Of a stretch of 64,000 bases of DNA, positions 42,484 through 51,918 are shown in pieces; the first letter of the stretch is position 1; each line of letters starts with the position of its first letter. The DNA is from Sorangium cellulosum So0157-2. GTDB taxonomy: Bacteria; Myxococcota_A; Polyangia; Polyangiales; Polyangiaceae. Under the pieces are notes generated by a model. That model was given only the letters and a program-made list of their open reading frames with translations. It did no database searches and was not told the DNA's origin. Location of the stretch: assembly GCF_000418325.1 (NCBI RefSeq), contig NC_021658.1, positions 7,826,001-7,890,000 on the forward strand. The letters run 5' to 3'. The position numbers and the translations under genes are program-made.

Positions 42484-42885
42484 GGCTCTGCTCCGATCTG
42501 GCGAGGCGGTGACTGCCCTCCAGCAAGGGGCGGATAATAGGCCGCCGATCCGCGGCTGTCACAGAAATTGTCGAAACTCCAGGGAGAACTCGGCGTCTGT
42601 CGACGTTTGCGCATGTGGGCGCGTGTTTGCGCGTGTTTGCGCGTGCTCGCGCTCGAGATCATCGAGCCAGGGAGTGCGCACACGGGCCCTGGCGGTGCGC
42701 GGAGCGAGGTCTCTCGTGCCCGGAAGACGCGAGCTCGCGCCGCGCAGGCGCGTTGCGCGGCCCGTCAGACAGCCTCGCTGGCCCGCGCCGCCGCCGGGGC
42801 GGCGACTCGGGATCTCGGGCCCTCCGCGCGGCGCCCGCCCGGGCAGGCGGGGTGGGCCGGCGAGCGGGGATACGCCGGCGCCGCG
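42484..42885. other. Intergenic region with a 10-bp tandem repeat
   Basis: About 400 bp between the giant kinase start (minus) and the end of the TetR gene (minus). It holds the 10-bp repeat at 42605-42654, listed separately, and no gene. The downstream promoter of the giant gene must be here. Confidence 0.4.
42605..42654. repeat. Five 10-bp tandem units upstream of the giant kinase
   Basis: Units starting at 42605: GTTTGCGCAT, GTGGGCGCGT, GTTTGCGCGT, GTTTGCGCGT and GCTCGCGCTC. Exact 10-bp spacing places each on the same DNA face. The array lies 122-171 bp upstream of the giant gene's start and could bind a regulator cooperatively. Confidence 0.5.
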
Positions 42886-43509
42886 TCAGCGCTTCGGCCT
42901 GGGGGCGGGCGCGCGGCCGACGAGGCCGTAAAGGACGATGCGGTGGACCGCGGACAGCATCGCCAACGCCTCCTCGCGGGAGCTCTGGAACAGCCACGGA
43001 GGGGAGAAGCTCGCGTAGGCGCGGAGGAGCGCGCGCGCGGCGAGCTCGGGGTCCTCGACGTCGAGCTCGCCCGCGCGGGCGCCGCGGGCGATGAGGTCGC
43101 GCAGGAGGGCGCGCTCCTCGTCGAGGAAGCGGGCGTGGGCCGCCTTCACGGCGCGGCTCTGGCAATGCACGAGGTCGCAGGCGTGCGCGCCCGAGCCGGC
43201 GACCTCCAGGAAGGAGCGCGCGCGGGCGTCGAACACCGCGCGCAGGCGGTCGCAGAAGGGCAGGTCGTCCACGGCCGCGGCGGCGCGCATGGCGGCCATG
43301 ACGGCGCGGTGCTGGCCCTGGGAGAGCTCCTCGACGATGGCGTCCTTCGAGGCGAACTCCAGGTACACGGCGCCGACCGCGATCTCGGCCTCGCGCGCGA
43401 TGTCGGCGACGGTGGTCTTGGCAGGCCCGTACCGGCGGAGGAGCCGCTCTGTCGCCTCGAGGATCCGCTGACGCCGCTCGCTCGCGCCGCCGGGGTGACC
43501 GTGCTCCAT
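42886..43509 (-). CDS. TetR/AcrR-family transcriptional regulator
   Basis: 207 residues. The N-terminal helix-turn-helix is clear (RQRILEATERLLRRYGPAKTTVADIAREAEIAVGAVYLEF), as in TetR proteins that bind palindromic operators as dimers and lose binding when a ligand enters the C-terminal domain. The C-terminal domain (about 75-200) is helical with a tail rich in Pro/Arg. Ligand and targets are unknown. The upstream gene is a kinase in the opposite direction, so it may control its own divergent promoter. ATG 43509 is taken; an upstream extension of the frame is Arg/Pro-rich. Confidence 0.9.
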   Translation of the reverse strand: MEHGHPGGASERRQRILEATERLLRRYGPAKTTVADIAREAEIAVGAVYLEFASKDAIVEELSQGQHRAVMAAMRAAAAVDDLPFCDRLRAVFDARARSFLEVAGSGAHACDLVHCQSRAVKAAHARFLDEERALLRDLIARGARAGELDVEDPELAARALLRAYASFSPPWLFQSSREEALAMLSAVHRIVLYGLVGRAPAPRPKR

Positions 43510-43835
43510 GGCGTGAGCGATGTTCTCTCGGATTCACGCCCGGGGGAAGCGTCCCGGCGCGGCGTCGGCGGGAACCCCCCGGCGCCGCGCGGGCCCCGCG
43601 CGGCGCCGGGGGAGGCCCGGGCCGCGTGGACGGCACGCGGGCGCCGGAGAAAGCGCGGGCCGCGCGGCGGCGCGCGGGGCCGGGGCGGGGCCGGGGGAGG
43701 AGCGCGACGGAGCCGAGCCATGACGTTGATTGCCGTCCGCCCGGCGGCTATCGTTGGCTGGCTTTGCGCCGGATTCTCCGCGAAGATCGCGCGTTTCACG
43801 CGATCCGCGATCCGGCGGGCCGAAGGGACCGATCG
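43510..43835. other. Divergent intergenic region of 326 bp
   Basis: Between the TetR gene and the kinase gene at 43836. It is very G-rich (GGCGCGGGGCCGGGGCG runs) and has no clear palindrome, promoter or gene. Confidence 0.3.
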
Positions 43836-45352
43836 ATGACGAGCACCGCGCCGACACACGACGAAGCCGAAGGGCTGGTTCGACAGGGGCAGGTGATCGC
43901 CGGCAAGTACCGCGTCGACCGGGTGATCGGCGTCGGCGGGATGGGCGTCGTCGTCGCCGCCACCCACCTCCAGCTGGAGGAGCAGGTCGCGATCAAGCTG
44001 CTCCTGCCCGCCGCCGCCCACTCGCGCACGCTTGCCGAGCGGTTCGTGCGCGAGGCGCGCGCCGCGGTGAAGGTCAAGAGCGAGCACGTCGCCCGCGTGA
44101 CCGACGTCGGGACGCTCGAGTCGGGCACGCCGTACATGGTGATGGAGTACCTGTCGGGCAGCGATCTCGCCGACGCGCTCCGCGCCGGCGGGCCCATACC
44201 GCCGCAAATCGCCGTGGAATACGTGCTCCAGGCTTGCGAAGCGCTCGCCGAGGCGCACGCCGCGGGCATCGTCCACCGCGACCTCAAGCCGGCGAACCTG
44301 TTCCTGACGCGGCGCGCCGACGGCTCGCCGTGCGTGAAGGTGCTCGACTTCGGGATCTCGAAGGTGGCGACCGGCGGCGCCGATCCGCGGATCACCGACA
44401 CCACGGCCGTCATGGGCTCGCCGCTCTACATGTCGCCGGAGCAGCTCAAGTCCGCGCGCGACGTCGACGCGCGCACCGACATCTGGTCGCTCGGCGTCAT
44501 CCTGTTCGAGCTGCTCGCGGGCGCGCCGCCGTTCGACGGCGCGACCATGCCGCAGCTCTGCGTGGCGATCATGCAGGGGATCCCCCGCCCGCTCGCCTCG
44601 TTCCGCCCCGACGTGCCGCCGGCGCTCGAGGCGGTGATCCTGCGGTGCCTGGAGAAGATGCCGGAGCGGCGGTTCCGCGACGTCGGGGCGCTGGCCGAGG
44701 CGCTCGCGCCGTTCGCGAGCGGGCGCGCGCGGGTCTCCATCGACCGGATCAGCGGGATCTCGCGGAGCTCGGCGCCGTCGCGGCCGGACGCCGCGGCGCG
44801 GAGCGGGGCGATCTCGCCGACGATGGCGAGCACCTCCGCGCCGTGGACGGGGACGGTCGTGCGGCGGAAGCGGCCCGTGGGGCTCGTCGCGCTGGCCGGC
44901 ATCGGCCTGTCGCTCGCCGTCGCGCTCGGGATCTTCGGCTTCCTGAGCGCCCGCGCGGGCCGCGACGGCGCCCCGGCCGAGCCGTCCGCCAGCGCCGCCT
45001 CGTTCTTCGGGCGCACGCGCGGATCCCGGCCGGCTCCGCGGCGCTGCCGGACGCGCCCGCGACGCCGTCGCCGGCCGGCTCCGCGGCGCCCGCGGCGCTC
45101 TCGCCGGCCGTCACGCCCGGCGGCGTCGAGGCGCCCCCGCCGGCGGAGCCGGCCGCACCGGGCCCGGCCGCGGCCGCCTCCGCGGCGCCGGCCGGCGGCA
45201 AGCCCGCGGCGGCGCGCCCGGCGAGCGCCCCCCCTCGACCCGCGGGCGCCGCGGCCGCGCCGCAGCCCCGGACCGCCCGGCCGGCCGCCGCTCCTTCCGC
45301 CGCGCCGGCCGCCGCGCCGGCGAGCGGCAACCTGTTCGACGATCGCAAGTGA
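43836..45352 (+). CDS. Ser/Thr protein kinase with a frameshift in its linker
   Basis: The kinase domain (about 25-290) is intact: IGVGGMGVVVAA, Lys54 in VAIK, HRDLKPANL (Asp149), DFG (161-163), SPEQ. One membrane segment (about 350-373, VGLVALAGIGLSLAVALGIF) follows. Beyond it the frame turns into Arg-rich sequence, while the frame one base back reads PAGSAALPDAPATPSPAGSA, typical Ala/Pro linker, and stops at 45352 after GNLFDDRK, 10 bp before the next gene. The sequence at about 45000-45040 thus seems to lack one base. Without correction the frame has no stop and runs through the next gene to 46445. Error, decay or slippage are all possible. Confidence 0.8.
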
Positions 45353-45362
45353 GGACACGACC

Positions 45363-46445
45363 ATGACGAGCCTGCCCATGCAGCACCTCGGGCGCCTGCT
45401 GGCGCTCGCGATGTTCCTTGCCGCCCTCGTGGGGGGCGGCCGCGACGCCAGGGCCGACACGGCGGCGGCGCAGGCGCTGTTCGACGCGGCCCGGCAGCTG
45501 ATGGCCCAGGGCAAGCACGCGGAGGCGTGCCCCAAGCTCGAGGAGAGCCAGCGGCTCGATCCCGGCATCGGCACGCAGTTCAACCTCGCGGCCTGCTACG
45601 AGCAGGTCGGCCGGACGGCGAGCGCCTGGTCGACGTTCCTCGACGTGGCGGGCGCGGCCAAGGCCGCCGGTCAGCCGGAGCGCGAGAAGGTCGCGCGGCA
45701 GCGCGCCACGGCGCTGGAGCCGAAGCTCATCCGGCTGACGATCACGGCGCCCGCGGACGCCCCGGCCGACCTCCAGGTCAAGCGCGACGGCGCCCTCGTG
45801 GGGCGCGCGCAGTGGGGCACGCCGGTGCCCGTGGATCCCGGAAAGCACACGGTCGAGGCCTCCGCCGCCGGCCGATCGCCGTTCGTGAAGACCGTCGAGC
45901 TCAACAAGGCCGGCGCCTCGGAGACGGTGACCGTCCCGCAGCTCGCGGGCGCGCCGGCCCGCGCCGCCGCCCCGCCGGTGAGCGGCCCCGCCGCGCCGCC
46001 GCCCGCGCGCGCCGCCGCCCCGCCGGCGAGCGGCGCCGCGCTCGCGCCTGTGGCCGGGCGCCCTGCATTCCCCCCGCCGCAGCCGCTGACCCGGCGCCGC
46101 AGCAAGGGGATGATGGTCACGGGCATCGTCCTGACGAGCATCGGCGCCGTGGCCCTCCTCGGCGGGGGCCTGGCGCTCGCCGCGGACTCGGCCACGGACC
46201 CGGAGTACACCGGGGATCCCACCGACCCGTTCGAGGAAGAGCTCGGCTACGAGGAAGATGCCAGCGCGGCGGAAGCCGGGGTCGCGCTCATCCTCGGCGG
46301 GGTCGTCTTCGCCGGCGTCGGCATCCCGCTCGCCATCGTCGGCGGCCGCAAGGTGCCGGTGCAGCCGGAGAAGAAGGCCGCCTCCGCGCCGCCGCCCGAG
46401 CTCGTCCTCGGCCCGCGTTACGCCGGGCTCCGCTGGTCCATGTGA
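45363..46445 (+). CDS. TPR/PEGA-like exported protein with C-terminal membrane segments
   Basis: 360 residues. Signal peptide (about 1-31, ending ARA), a TPR-like pair (AAQALFDAARQLMAQGKHAEACPKLEE, GTQFNLAACYEQVGRTASAWSTF), a PEGA-like strand domain (about 120-190: LIRLTITAPADAPADLQVKRDG, VPVDPGKHTVEASAAG), a Pro/Ala linker and two hydrophobic segments (about 250-275 and 302-325). It ends in YAGLRWSM. Such proteins follow Ser/Thr kinases in myxobacteria and probably bind or report on the envelope. It starts 10 bp after the kinase stop, with GAGGA upstream, so the two form an operon. The final partner is unknown. Confidence 0.7.
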   Translation: MTSLPMQHLGRLLALAMFLAALVGGGRDARADTAAAQALFDAARQLMAQGKHAEACPKLEESQRLDPGIGTQFNLAACYEQVGRTASAWSTFLDVAGAAKAAGQPEREKVARQRATALEPKLIRLTITAPADAPADLQVKRDGALVGRAQWGTPVPVDPGKHTVEASAAGRSPFVKTVELNKAGASETVTVPQLAGAPARAAAPPVSGPAAPPPARAAAPPASGAALAPVAGRPAFPPPQPLTRRRSKGMMVTGIVLTSIGAVALLGGGLALAADSATDPEYTGDPTDPFEEELGYEEDASAAEAGVALILGGVVFAGVGIPLAIVGGRKVPVQPEKKAASAPPPELVLGPRYAGLRWSM

Positions 46446-46451
46446 GCGCGA

Positions 46452-47900
46452 TCACTCCGGATCGATGCGGTACACGGCGCCGCCGCCGAAATCCGTGACG
46501 TAGACCTCGCCCGTGCCGTCCTGCCCGAAGCTGGCGAGCTTGAAGCGGAACGACCCGAGATCGTCCGTCCGGTCGACGGGCGCCGACGCCACCCCGCCCT
46601 CGTACGTCAGCGTCCAGATCCGGCCGCTGCAGTAGTCGCCGAACAGATAGCTGCCCCGGAGCCACGGGATCTTGCTGCCCCGGTAGACGTAGCCGCCGGT
46701 GACCGAGCAATCCTCGATCACCTGCCCCGCATGGCCGTATTCGGCGGCGGGGAGCGTGGTGGTGCCCTCGGGGTCGCAGTCTTCCGCCGGCGAGAAGCAG
46801 TGCGCGCCCTCCATGACGCGCCAGCCGTAGTTCTTCCGTCCCTGCCCCGCCGGCTCGATGTTGATCTCCTCCCAGAGCCGCTGTCCGACGTCGGCGATGT
46901 AGAGATCGCCCGTGCACGCGTCGAAGCTGAAGCGGTACGGGTTGCGCAGGCCATAGTCCCAGATCTCGGGCAGGACGCCCTCGCCGGTCATGTTCCCTTC
47001 CGGGATGCGGTACGGGTGCGTCGAGACGTCGATGCGAAGGATCTTCCCGAGCCACGTCGTGAGCTCCTGGCCATTGCCGATGGGCGAGTGGCCGGGGCCG
47101 GAATCGTTGCTGTTGCCGCCGTCGCCGAGCCCGAGATAGAGAAAGCCGTCGACGGGGCTGAACTCGAGCGAGCCGCCGTTGTGGTTGCGCGCCGGCTGCG
47201 CCTGCTCGAGGTAGGTGGCCACCGGCGTCGGATTGGCCACGTCCGGGCGCTCGCCCCGCGCGAACTCGACGACGCGCGTATCGCCGCCCGTCGCCTTGTC
47301 GGAGTAGTGGACGAAGAAGCGGCCGTTGCTCTCGTACTCCGGGTGGAAGGCGAGCCCGAGGAGGCCGCGCTCGTCCGCGAAGACGGTGAGGTCCCGGATG
47401 TCGAGGAAGACCGTCGGCTCGGTCGCCCCCTCGTCGAGGACGAGGATCTGACCGGGCTGCGTCACGATGAAGAGCCGCGTCGGGTCGCCCGGCGCGGACT
47501 TCACGAGGATCGGGGATGCGAGGCCGGTGACGAGCGGGGTGAGCTTCAGCGCGCCCTCGTCCTCGGACGGCGGCGCGCAGCTCAGCCGCGCGCCGCCCCC
47601 GCCGGTCGCGCCATCGCCGCCGTCACCGCCGGCCCCGCCGTCTCCACCGGCCCCGCCCTCGCCCGCGCCGCCCCCGCCGGAGCTGCCCCCGGCATCGCCG
47701 CTTCCGCCGGCGCCGCCGTCACCGCCGGCGCCGCTCCCGCCCGGCCCGCCGGTCGACGAGGCCGAGGAGGCCGCGCCGCCGGTGCCGAGGGGCAGCGGGG
47801 AGATCGATTCGTCGCGCGAGCACGCGAAGAAGGCGAGCCCGGCCGCCACCGGAAGCGCGATGACCAGGCGGGGCGATAGGGCAGAGCTCGATGGCCTCAT
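46452..47900 (-). CDS. PQQ-type soluble sugar dehydrogenase lipoprotein
   Basis: 482 residues. Signal peptide with a lipobox (AFFAC), then a long Gly/Ser-rich linker of about 90 residues (GAGGDGGAGGSGDAG...). The catalytic domain (about 135-480) is the six-bladed propeller of the soluble glucose/sorbosone dehydrogenase family: LLGLAFHPEYESNGRFFVHYS, ARNHNGGSLEFSPVDGFLYL, NPYRFSFD and DVGQRLWEEIN are its blade motifs; His in ARNHNGG is the expected base. It would oxidise sugars outside the membrane with PQQ. Start ATG 47900 gives a normal signal peptide. It is divergent from the respiratory operon; electrons could reach that chain, but this is inference. Confidence 0.85.
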   Translation of the reverse strand: MRPSSSALSPRLVIALPVAAGLAFFACSRDESISPLPLGTGGAASSASSTGGPGGSGAGGDGGAGGSGDAGGSSGGGGAGEGGAGGDGGAGGDGGDGATGGGGARLSCAPPSEDEGALKLTPLVTGLASPILVKSAPGDPTRLFIVTQPGQILVLDEGATEPTVFLDIRDLTVFADERGLLGLAFHPEYESNGRFFVHYSDKATGGDTRVVEFARGERPDVANPTPVATYLEQAQPARNHNGGSLEFSPVDGFLYLGLGDGGNSNDSGPGHSPIGNGQELTTWLGKILRIDVSTHPYRIPEGNMTGEGVLPEIWDYGLRNPYRFSFDACTGDLYIADVGQRLWEEINIEPAGQGRKNYGWRVMEGAHCFSPAEDCDPEGTTTLPAAEYGHAGQVIEDCSVTGGYVYRGSKIPWLRGSYLFGDYCSGRIWTLTYEGGVASAPVDRTDDLGSFRFKLASFGQDGTGEVYVTDFGGGAVYRIDPE

Positions 47901-48134
47901 CACGACAAGATATCGCAGATCTCCGTCCCGCGAGGCGAAGATCTGGTGTTCGCGGCCGGCGTTCGCGCGCATGGCGCGATCGAGCGCACGCCGGACGGCG
48001 CTGCTCCGGGATCGCCTGAGCGCGCGGCTCCCGGCGCGCGCGCGAGCCGAGATCGCGAAACGACCCCGGCGATCTCCGCATCGATGGAGATGGCCGCCTC
48101 GCCGCCCATCGAGCGAGGCCGGCTACACGAGATC

Positions 48135-48785
48135 ATGGCATCCGTCTTTCCGCGCTGGAGCAACACCGCCTTCCGAATCGCCATCGCCGCCGTCCTCCTC
48201 GGCGGCGCGGCGGCCGTGGCAGCGCCGATGATCTACGTGCGCACGGACTGGAACACCGGGCGGAACCGGCCCGTGCAGCAGCCGGTGCAGTTCGACCACA
48301 GACACCATGTGCAGGACGACGCCATCGATTGCCGGTTCTGCCATTCCACGGTCGAGCGCGCCGGCACGGCGGGGATGCCGTCGACCACGCTCTGCATGGG
48401 GTGTCACAGCCAGATCTGGAATCAGAGCCCAAAGCTCGAGGTCGTCCGGAACAGCTTTTATTCGAACACGCCCATCGCCTGGAACCGCGTCACCGACGTC
48501 CCCGACTTCGTCTACTTCAACCACGCGATCCACGTGAACAAGGGGGTGGGCTGCGTGACGTGCCACGGCCGCGTGGACCAGATGCCCGACGTCCGGAAGG
48601 TGTCTCCGATGACGATGGGCTGGTGCCTCGACTGCCACAGGGCGCCGGAGCGGCACCTCCGCCCGCCCTCCGCCGTCGTGGACATGGAGTGGGACGCCGG
48701 CCCCGACGCGGAGCGGATCGGCCGCCAAGTCGCGCGGGAGCTCGGCGTGAGGCGCCTCGTGCACTGCTCGGCGTGCCACAGGTGA
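48135..48785 (+). CDS. actA: Alternative complex III subunit A, pentaheme cytochrome c
   Basis: 216 residues. One N-terminal membrane segment (about 10-32) anchors a periplasmic domain with five CxxCH heme sites: CRFCH (Cys66), CMGCH, CVTCH, CLDCH and CSACH, the last almost at the C-terminus. Pentaheme ActA takes electrons from the quinol site of ACIII and passes them to the next cytochrome. ATG 48135 starts the membrane segment directly; earlier starts add unrelated residues. First gene of the ACIII-caa3 operon; the promoter lies in the 234-bp gap to the PQQ dehydrogenase gene. Confidence 0.93.
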   Translation: MASVFPRWSNTAFRIAIAAVLLGGAAAVAAPMIYVRTDWNTGRNRPVQQPVQFDHRHHVQDDAIDCRFCHSTVERAGTAGMPSTTLCMGCHSQIWNQSPKLEVVRNSFYSNTPIAWNRVTDVPDFVYFNHAIHVNKGVGCVTCHGRVDQMPDVRKVSPMTMGWCLDCHRAPERHLRPPSAVVDMEWDAGPDAERIGRQVARELGVRRLVHCSACHR

Positions 48786-48888
48786 GCGCGCGGGAGCCGG
48801 CGGAGGCGAGGAGGCGAGGAGACGGCATGCGGCGAACAGCGGAGAGCACTCGAGCCGGCGGCGCCGGCCGCCGAGGACCTGAAGAGGG

Positions 48889-51800
48889 ATGATGGCTGAT
48901 CAGAGACAGACCCCCTGGAGCGCGGCGCTCGACGGCAAGACGGGCAAGGCATACTGGCGCAGCCTCGCGGACCTCCTCGAGTCGCCGGAGCTCCGCGAGG
49001 CCGCGGCGCGAGAGCTCCCCGGCGGCGAGGGCGGCCCGGGCGCGGTGAGCCGGCGGGGCTGGCTCAAGCTCCTCGGCGCGAGCATGGCGCTCGCGGGCGT
49101 CTCCGGGTGCCGGTCGACGCCCGCGGACAAGATCGTGCCCTATGTGACGACCCCGCCGGAGGTGACGCCGGGGATCCTCCGGTACTACGCCACCAGCCTG
49201 GAGCTCGACGGGTTCGCCACGGGCATCCTCGTCGAGAACCACGAGGGGCGGCCGACGAAGGTCGAGGGCAACCCGGAGCACCCGGCGAGCCTCGGCGCGA
49301 CCGGCGTTTACGAGCAAGCGTCGGTGCTCGGCCTCTACGATCAGCACCGGGCGCGCGCCGCGCGGCGCGGCGCCACGCCGGCGGCGTGGCAGGCGTTCAT
49401 CGATCAGTTCGGCGCGGCGCGGAGCGACCGCGGCGCCGGGCTCAGGTTCGTCCTCCGGCCGACGGGCTCGCCGCTCGTCCTCGACCTCATCGGCCGCGTC
49501 CAGGCGCGCCATCCGGCCGCGCGGTTCACGTTCTACGCGCCCGCCCGGTCGGCCCATCCGGCGCGCGGGGCCGCGCTCGCCTTCGGCGCGCCGCTCCAGG
49601 CCCAGTACGATTTCCGGACGGCGGACGTCATCCTCGCGCTCGACGCCGACTTCCTCGCGTCGATGCCGTTCAGCGTGCCGTATGCGCGCCAGTTCGCCGA
49701 GCGCAGGCGCATCGGCTCGCCGACGGGCACCATGAACCGCCTCTACGTCGTCGAGCCCGGGTTGAGCCCGACCGGGAGCATGGCCGACCACCGGCTGCGC
49801 AAGCGCCCGAGCGAGGTGCCGGCGCTCGCCGCCGCGATCGCGGCGGAGCTCCTCCTCGCGGTCGGCCCGCGCCCCGGAGCCATCCCGCCCCAGGCGCTCG
49901 GCGCGCTCGAGCCGCTCCGGGCGCACGTGCGCGCCGAGGAGCAGCCGTTCGTCAGGGCGCTCGCGCGCGACCTCGCGCGCGGCGCCGCGGCGAGCGTCGT
50001 CGTCGCGGGGGAGCGGCAGCCCCCGCCGGTCCACGCGCTCGCGCACCTCATGAACGCGGCGCTCGGCAACGACCGCGCCGCGTGGGTCACCGGGCCGACC
50101 CTGATCTCGGCCGGCGCCGCGGAGCAGGAGCTCGCCGCGCTCGCCGACGAGATCCGGGGCGGCGGCGTCGATACGCTCGTGATCCTCGAGGACAACGTGG
50201 TTTACACGGCGCCCGCGGATCTCGAGCTCGCGGCGCTCCTCCGCTCCGTCCCGACCCGCGTCTACCTCGGGCTCTACGAGGACGAGACCGCGGCCGCCTG
50301 CGGCTGGTTCGTGCCCGCCGCGCACGAGCTCGAGGCCTGGGGCGACGCCCGCGCCTACGACGGCACGATCTCGCTGGTCCAGCCGCTCATCGAGCCGCTC
50401 TTCGGCGGCAGGACCGCCTCCGAGGTGCTCGCCGTGTTCGCGGGCGAGCCGCGCCGGAGCGCGCGCGCGCTCCTGCGCGACGCCTGGTCGGCGCGGCGGG
50501 GCGGCGCCGGCTTCGAGGCGTTCTGGGAGGAGGCGCTCCGGCGCGGGCTCGTCGAGGGCACCGCGGCCCCGCGCGAGGCCGCCGCGCTGCGGCCCGACGG
50601 GGCGCTCGCGGCGCTCGGGCAGCTCGCGGCGGCGGTCCCGGCGCCGGCGCAGGTCCTGGAGGTCGCCTTCTCGGTGGACGCCAACGTCTATGACGGCCGG
50701 TTCGCCAACAACCCGTGGCTGCTCGAGCTGCCCGATCCGATGACCAAGCTGACCTGGGACAACGCCGCGCTGCTCAGCCCGGACACGGCCAGAGCGCTCG
50801 GCGTCGAGAGCGAGGATGTGGTCGATCTCGAGCTCCGGGGGCGGACGATCTCGATACCGGTCCTCGTCGCGCCGGGGCACGCCGACGGCATGGTGTCGCT
50901 CGCGCTCGGCTACGGGCGGAGCGGCGCCGAGTCGATCGCCGCCGGCGTGGGGGCCGACGCGTACCGGCTCCGCACCGCGGACGCGCCGTTCTTCGCGGCG
51001 GGCCTCTCGGTGCGCAAGCGGCCGGAGGAGAAGCACCGGCTCGCCCTGACGCAGACGCACTTCAGCGTGCGCGGGCGGCCCATCGCGCTCTCGGTCCCCC
51101 TCGCCGTCTACCGCGAGCACCCCGATTTCACGGAGGCGTTCAAGGGTCCGCAGCCGTCGCTCATGCCCGAGGTGCCTGCCCCCGGGGTGGCGCTCGCGCA
51201 ATGGGCCATGACGATCGATCTCTCGATCTGCACCGGCTGCAGCGCGTGCGTCGTCGCGTGCCAGGCCGAGAACAACGTCCTCGTGGTGGGGAGAGACGAG
51301 GTCCTGAACAGCCGCGAGATGCACTGGCTCCGCATCGACACGTATTACTCCGGCGACCCGCGCGACCCGCGCGTCGTCCACCAGCCCATGCTGTGCCAGC
51401 ACTGCGAGAAGGCGCCGTGCGAGTACGTGTGCCCGGTCAACGCGACCACGCACAGCCCCGACGGGCTCAACGAGATGACCTACAACCGCTGCGTCGGGAC
51501 GCGGTTCTGCTCGAACAACTGCCCCTACAAGGTCCGCCGCTTCAACTGGTTCGATTATAACGAGTTCCACGCGTACAACGGCGGGCTCGCGAGGCTCCAG
51601 CGCAACCCCGACGTGACCGTGCGGGAGCGCGGCGTCATGGAGAAGTGCACGTACTGCGTCCAGCGGATCCGCCGCGCCGAGATCGCGGCGCGCGTCGAGC
51701 AGCGCGGGATCCGCCCGGGCGAGGTCGTCACGGCATGCCAGCAGGCCTGTCCGACGCGGGCGATCCAGTTCGGGGCGCTCGAGCACGCAGAGACGCCGAT

Positions 51801-51918
51801 GGTCGCGTGGCGGAACGAGCCGCGGAGCTACGCGGTGCTGCACGACCAGGGGACCCGGCCGAGGACGATGTACCTCGCGCGCGTCGACAACGAGAACCCG
51901 GAGCTCGGCGAACCGTGA
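48889..51918 (+). CDS. actB: Alternative complex III subunit B, Fe-S/molybdopterin-like protein
   Basis: 1009 residues, a fusion of two modules. N-terminal Tat-type signal (SRRGWLKLLGASMALAG) precedes a molybdopterin-oxidoreductase-like domain (about 85-750) that in ACIII holds no Mo cofactor. The C-terminal part (about 770-1000) is ferredoxin-like, with CTGCSACVVACQAEN, CQHCEKAPCEYVCP, CVGTRFCSNNCPYK and CTYCVQR/CQQACP, enough for four Fe-S clusters. It sits on the periplasmic side of the complex and links quinol oxidation to ActA. Starts at 48889 (48892 also ATG). Stop overlaps the next gene's GTG. It follows actA by 103 bp. Confidence 0.93.
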   Translation: MMADQRQTPWSAALDGKTGKAYWRSLADLLESPELREAAARELPGGEGGPGAVSRRGWLKLLGASMALAGVSGCRSTPADKIVPYVTTPPEVTPGILRYYATSLELDGFATGILVENHEGRPTKVEGNPEHPASLGATGVYEQASVLGLYDQHRARAARRGATPAAWQAFIDQFGAARSDRGAGLRFVLRPTGSPLVLDLIGRVQARHPAARFTFYAPARSAHPARGAALAFGAPLQAQYDFRTADVILALDADFLASMPFSVPYARQFAERRRIGSPTGTMNRLYVVEPGLSPTGSMADHRLRKRPSEVPALAAAIAAELLLAVGPRPGAIPPQALGALEPLRAHVRAEEQPFVRALARDLARGAAASVVVAGERQPPPVHALAHLMNAALGNDRAAWVTGPTLISAGAAEQELAALADEIRGGGVDTLVILEDNVVYTAPADLELAALLRSVPTRVYLGLYEDETAAACGWFVPAAHELEAWGDARAYDGTISLVQPLIEPLFGGRTASEVLAVFAGEPRRSARALLRDAWSARRGGAGFEAFWEEALRRGLVEGTAAPREAAALRPDGALAALGQLAAAVPAPAQVLEVAFSVDANVYDGRFANNPWLLELPDPMTKLTWDNAALLSPDTARALGVESEDVVDLELRGRTISIPVLVAPGHADGMVSLALGYGRSGAESIAAGVGADAYRLRTADAPFFAAGLSVRKRPEEKHRLALTQTHFSVRGRPIALSVPLAVYREHPDFTEAFKGPQPSLMPEVPAPGVALAQWAMTIDLSICTGCSACVVACQAENNVLVVGRDEVLNSREMHWLRIDTYYSGDPRDPRVVHQPMLCQHCEKAPCEYVCPVNATTHSPDGLNEMTYNRCVGTRFCSNNCPYKVRRFNWFDYNEFHAYNGGLARLQRNPDVTVRERGVMEKCTYCVQRIRRAEIAARVEQRGIRPGEVVTACQQACPTRAIQFGALEHAETPMVAWRNEPRSYAVLHDQGTRPRTMYLARVDNENPELGEP

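Noticed and set aside
48889..51918. A molybdenum enzyme (formate dehydrogenase or nitrate reductase type) for actB.
   Set aside because: Gene order with actA, actC-F and the fused Fe-S part identifies the ACIII subunit, whose molybdopterin-like domain normally lacks the cofactor.
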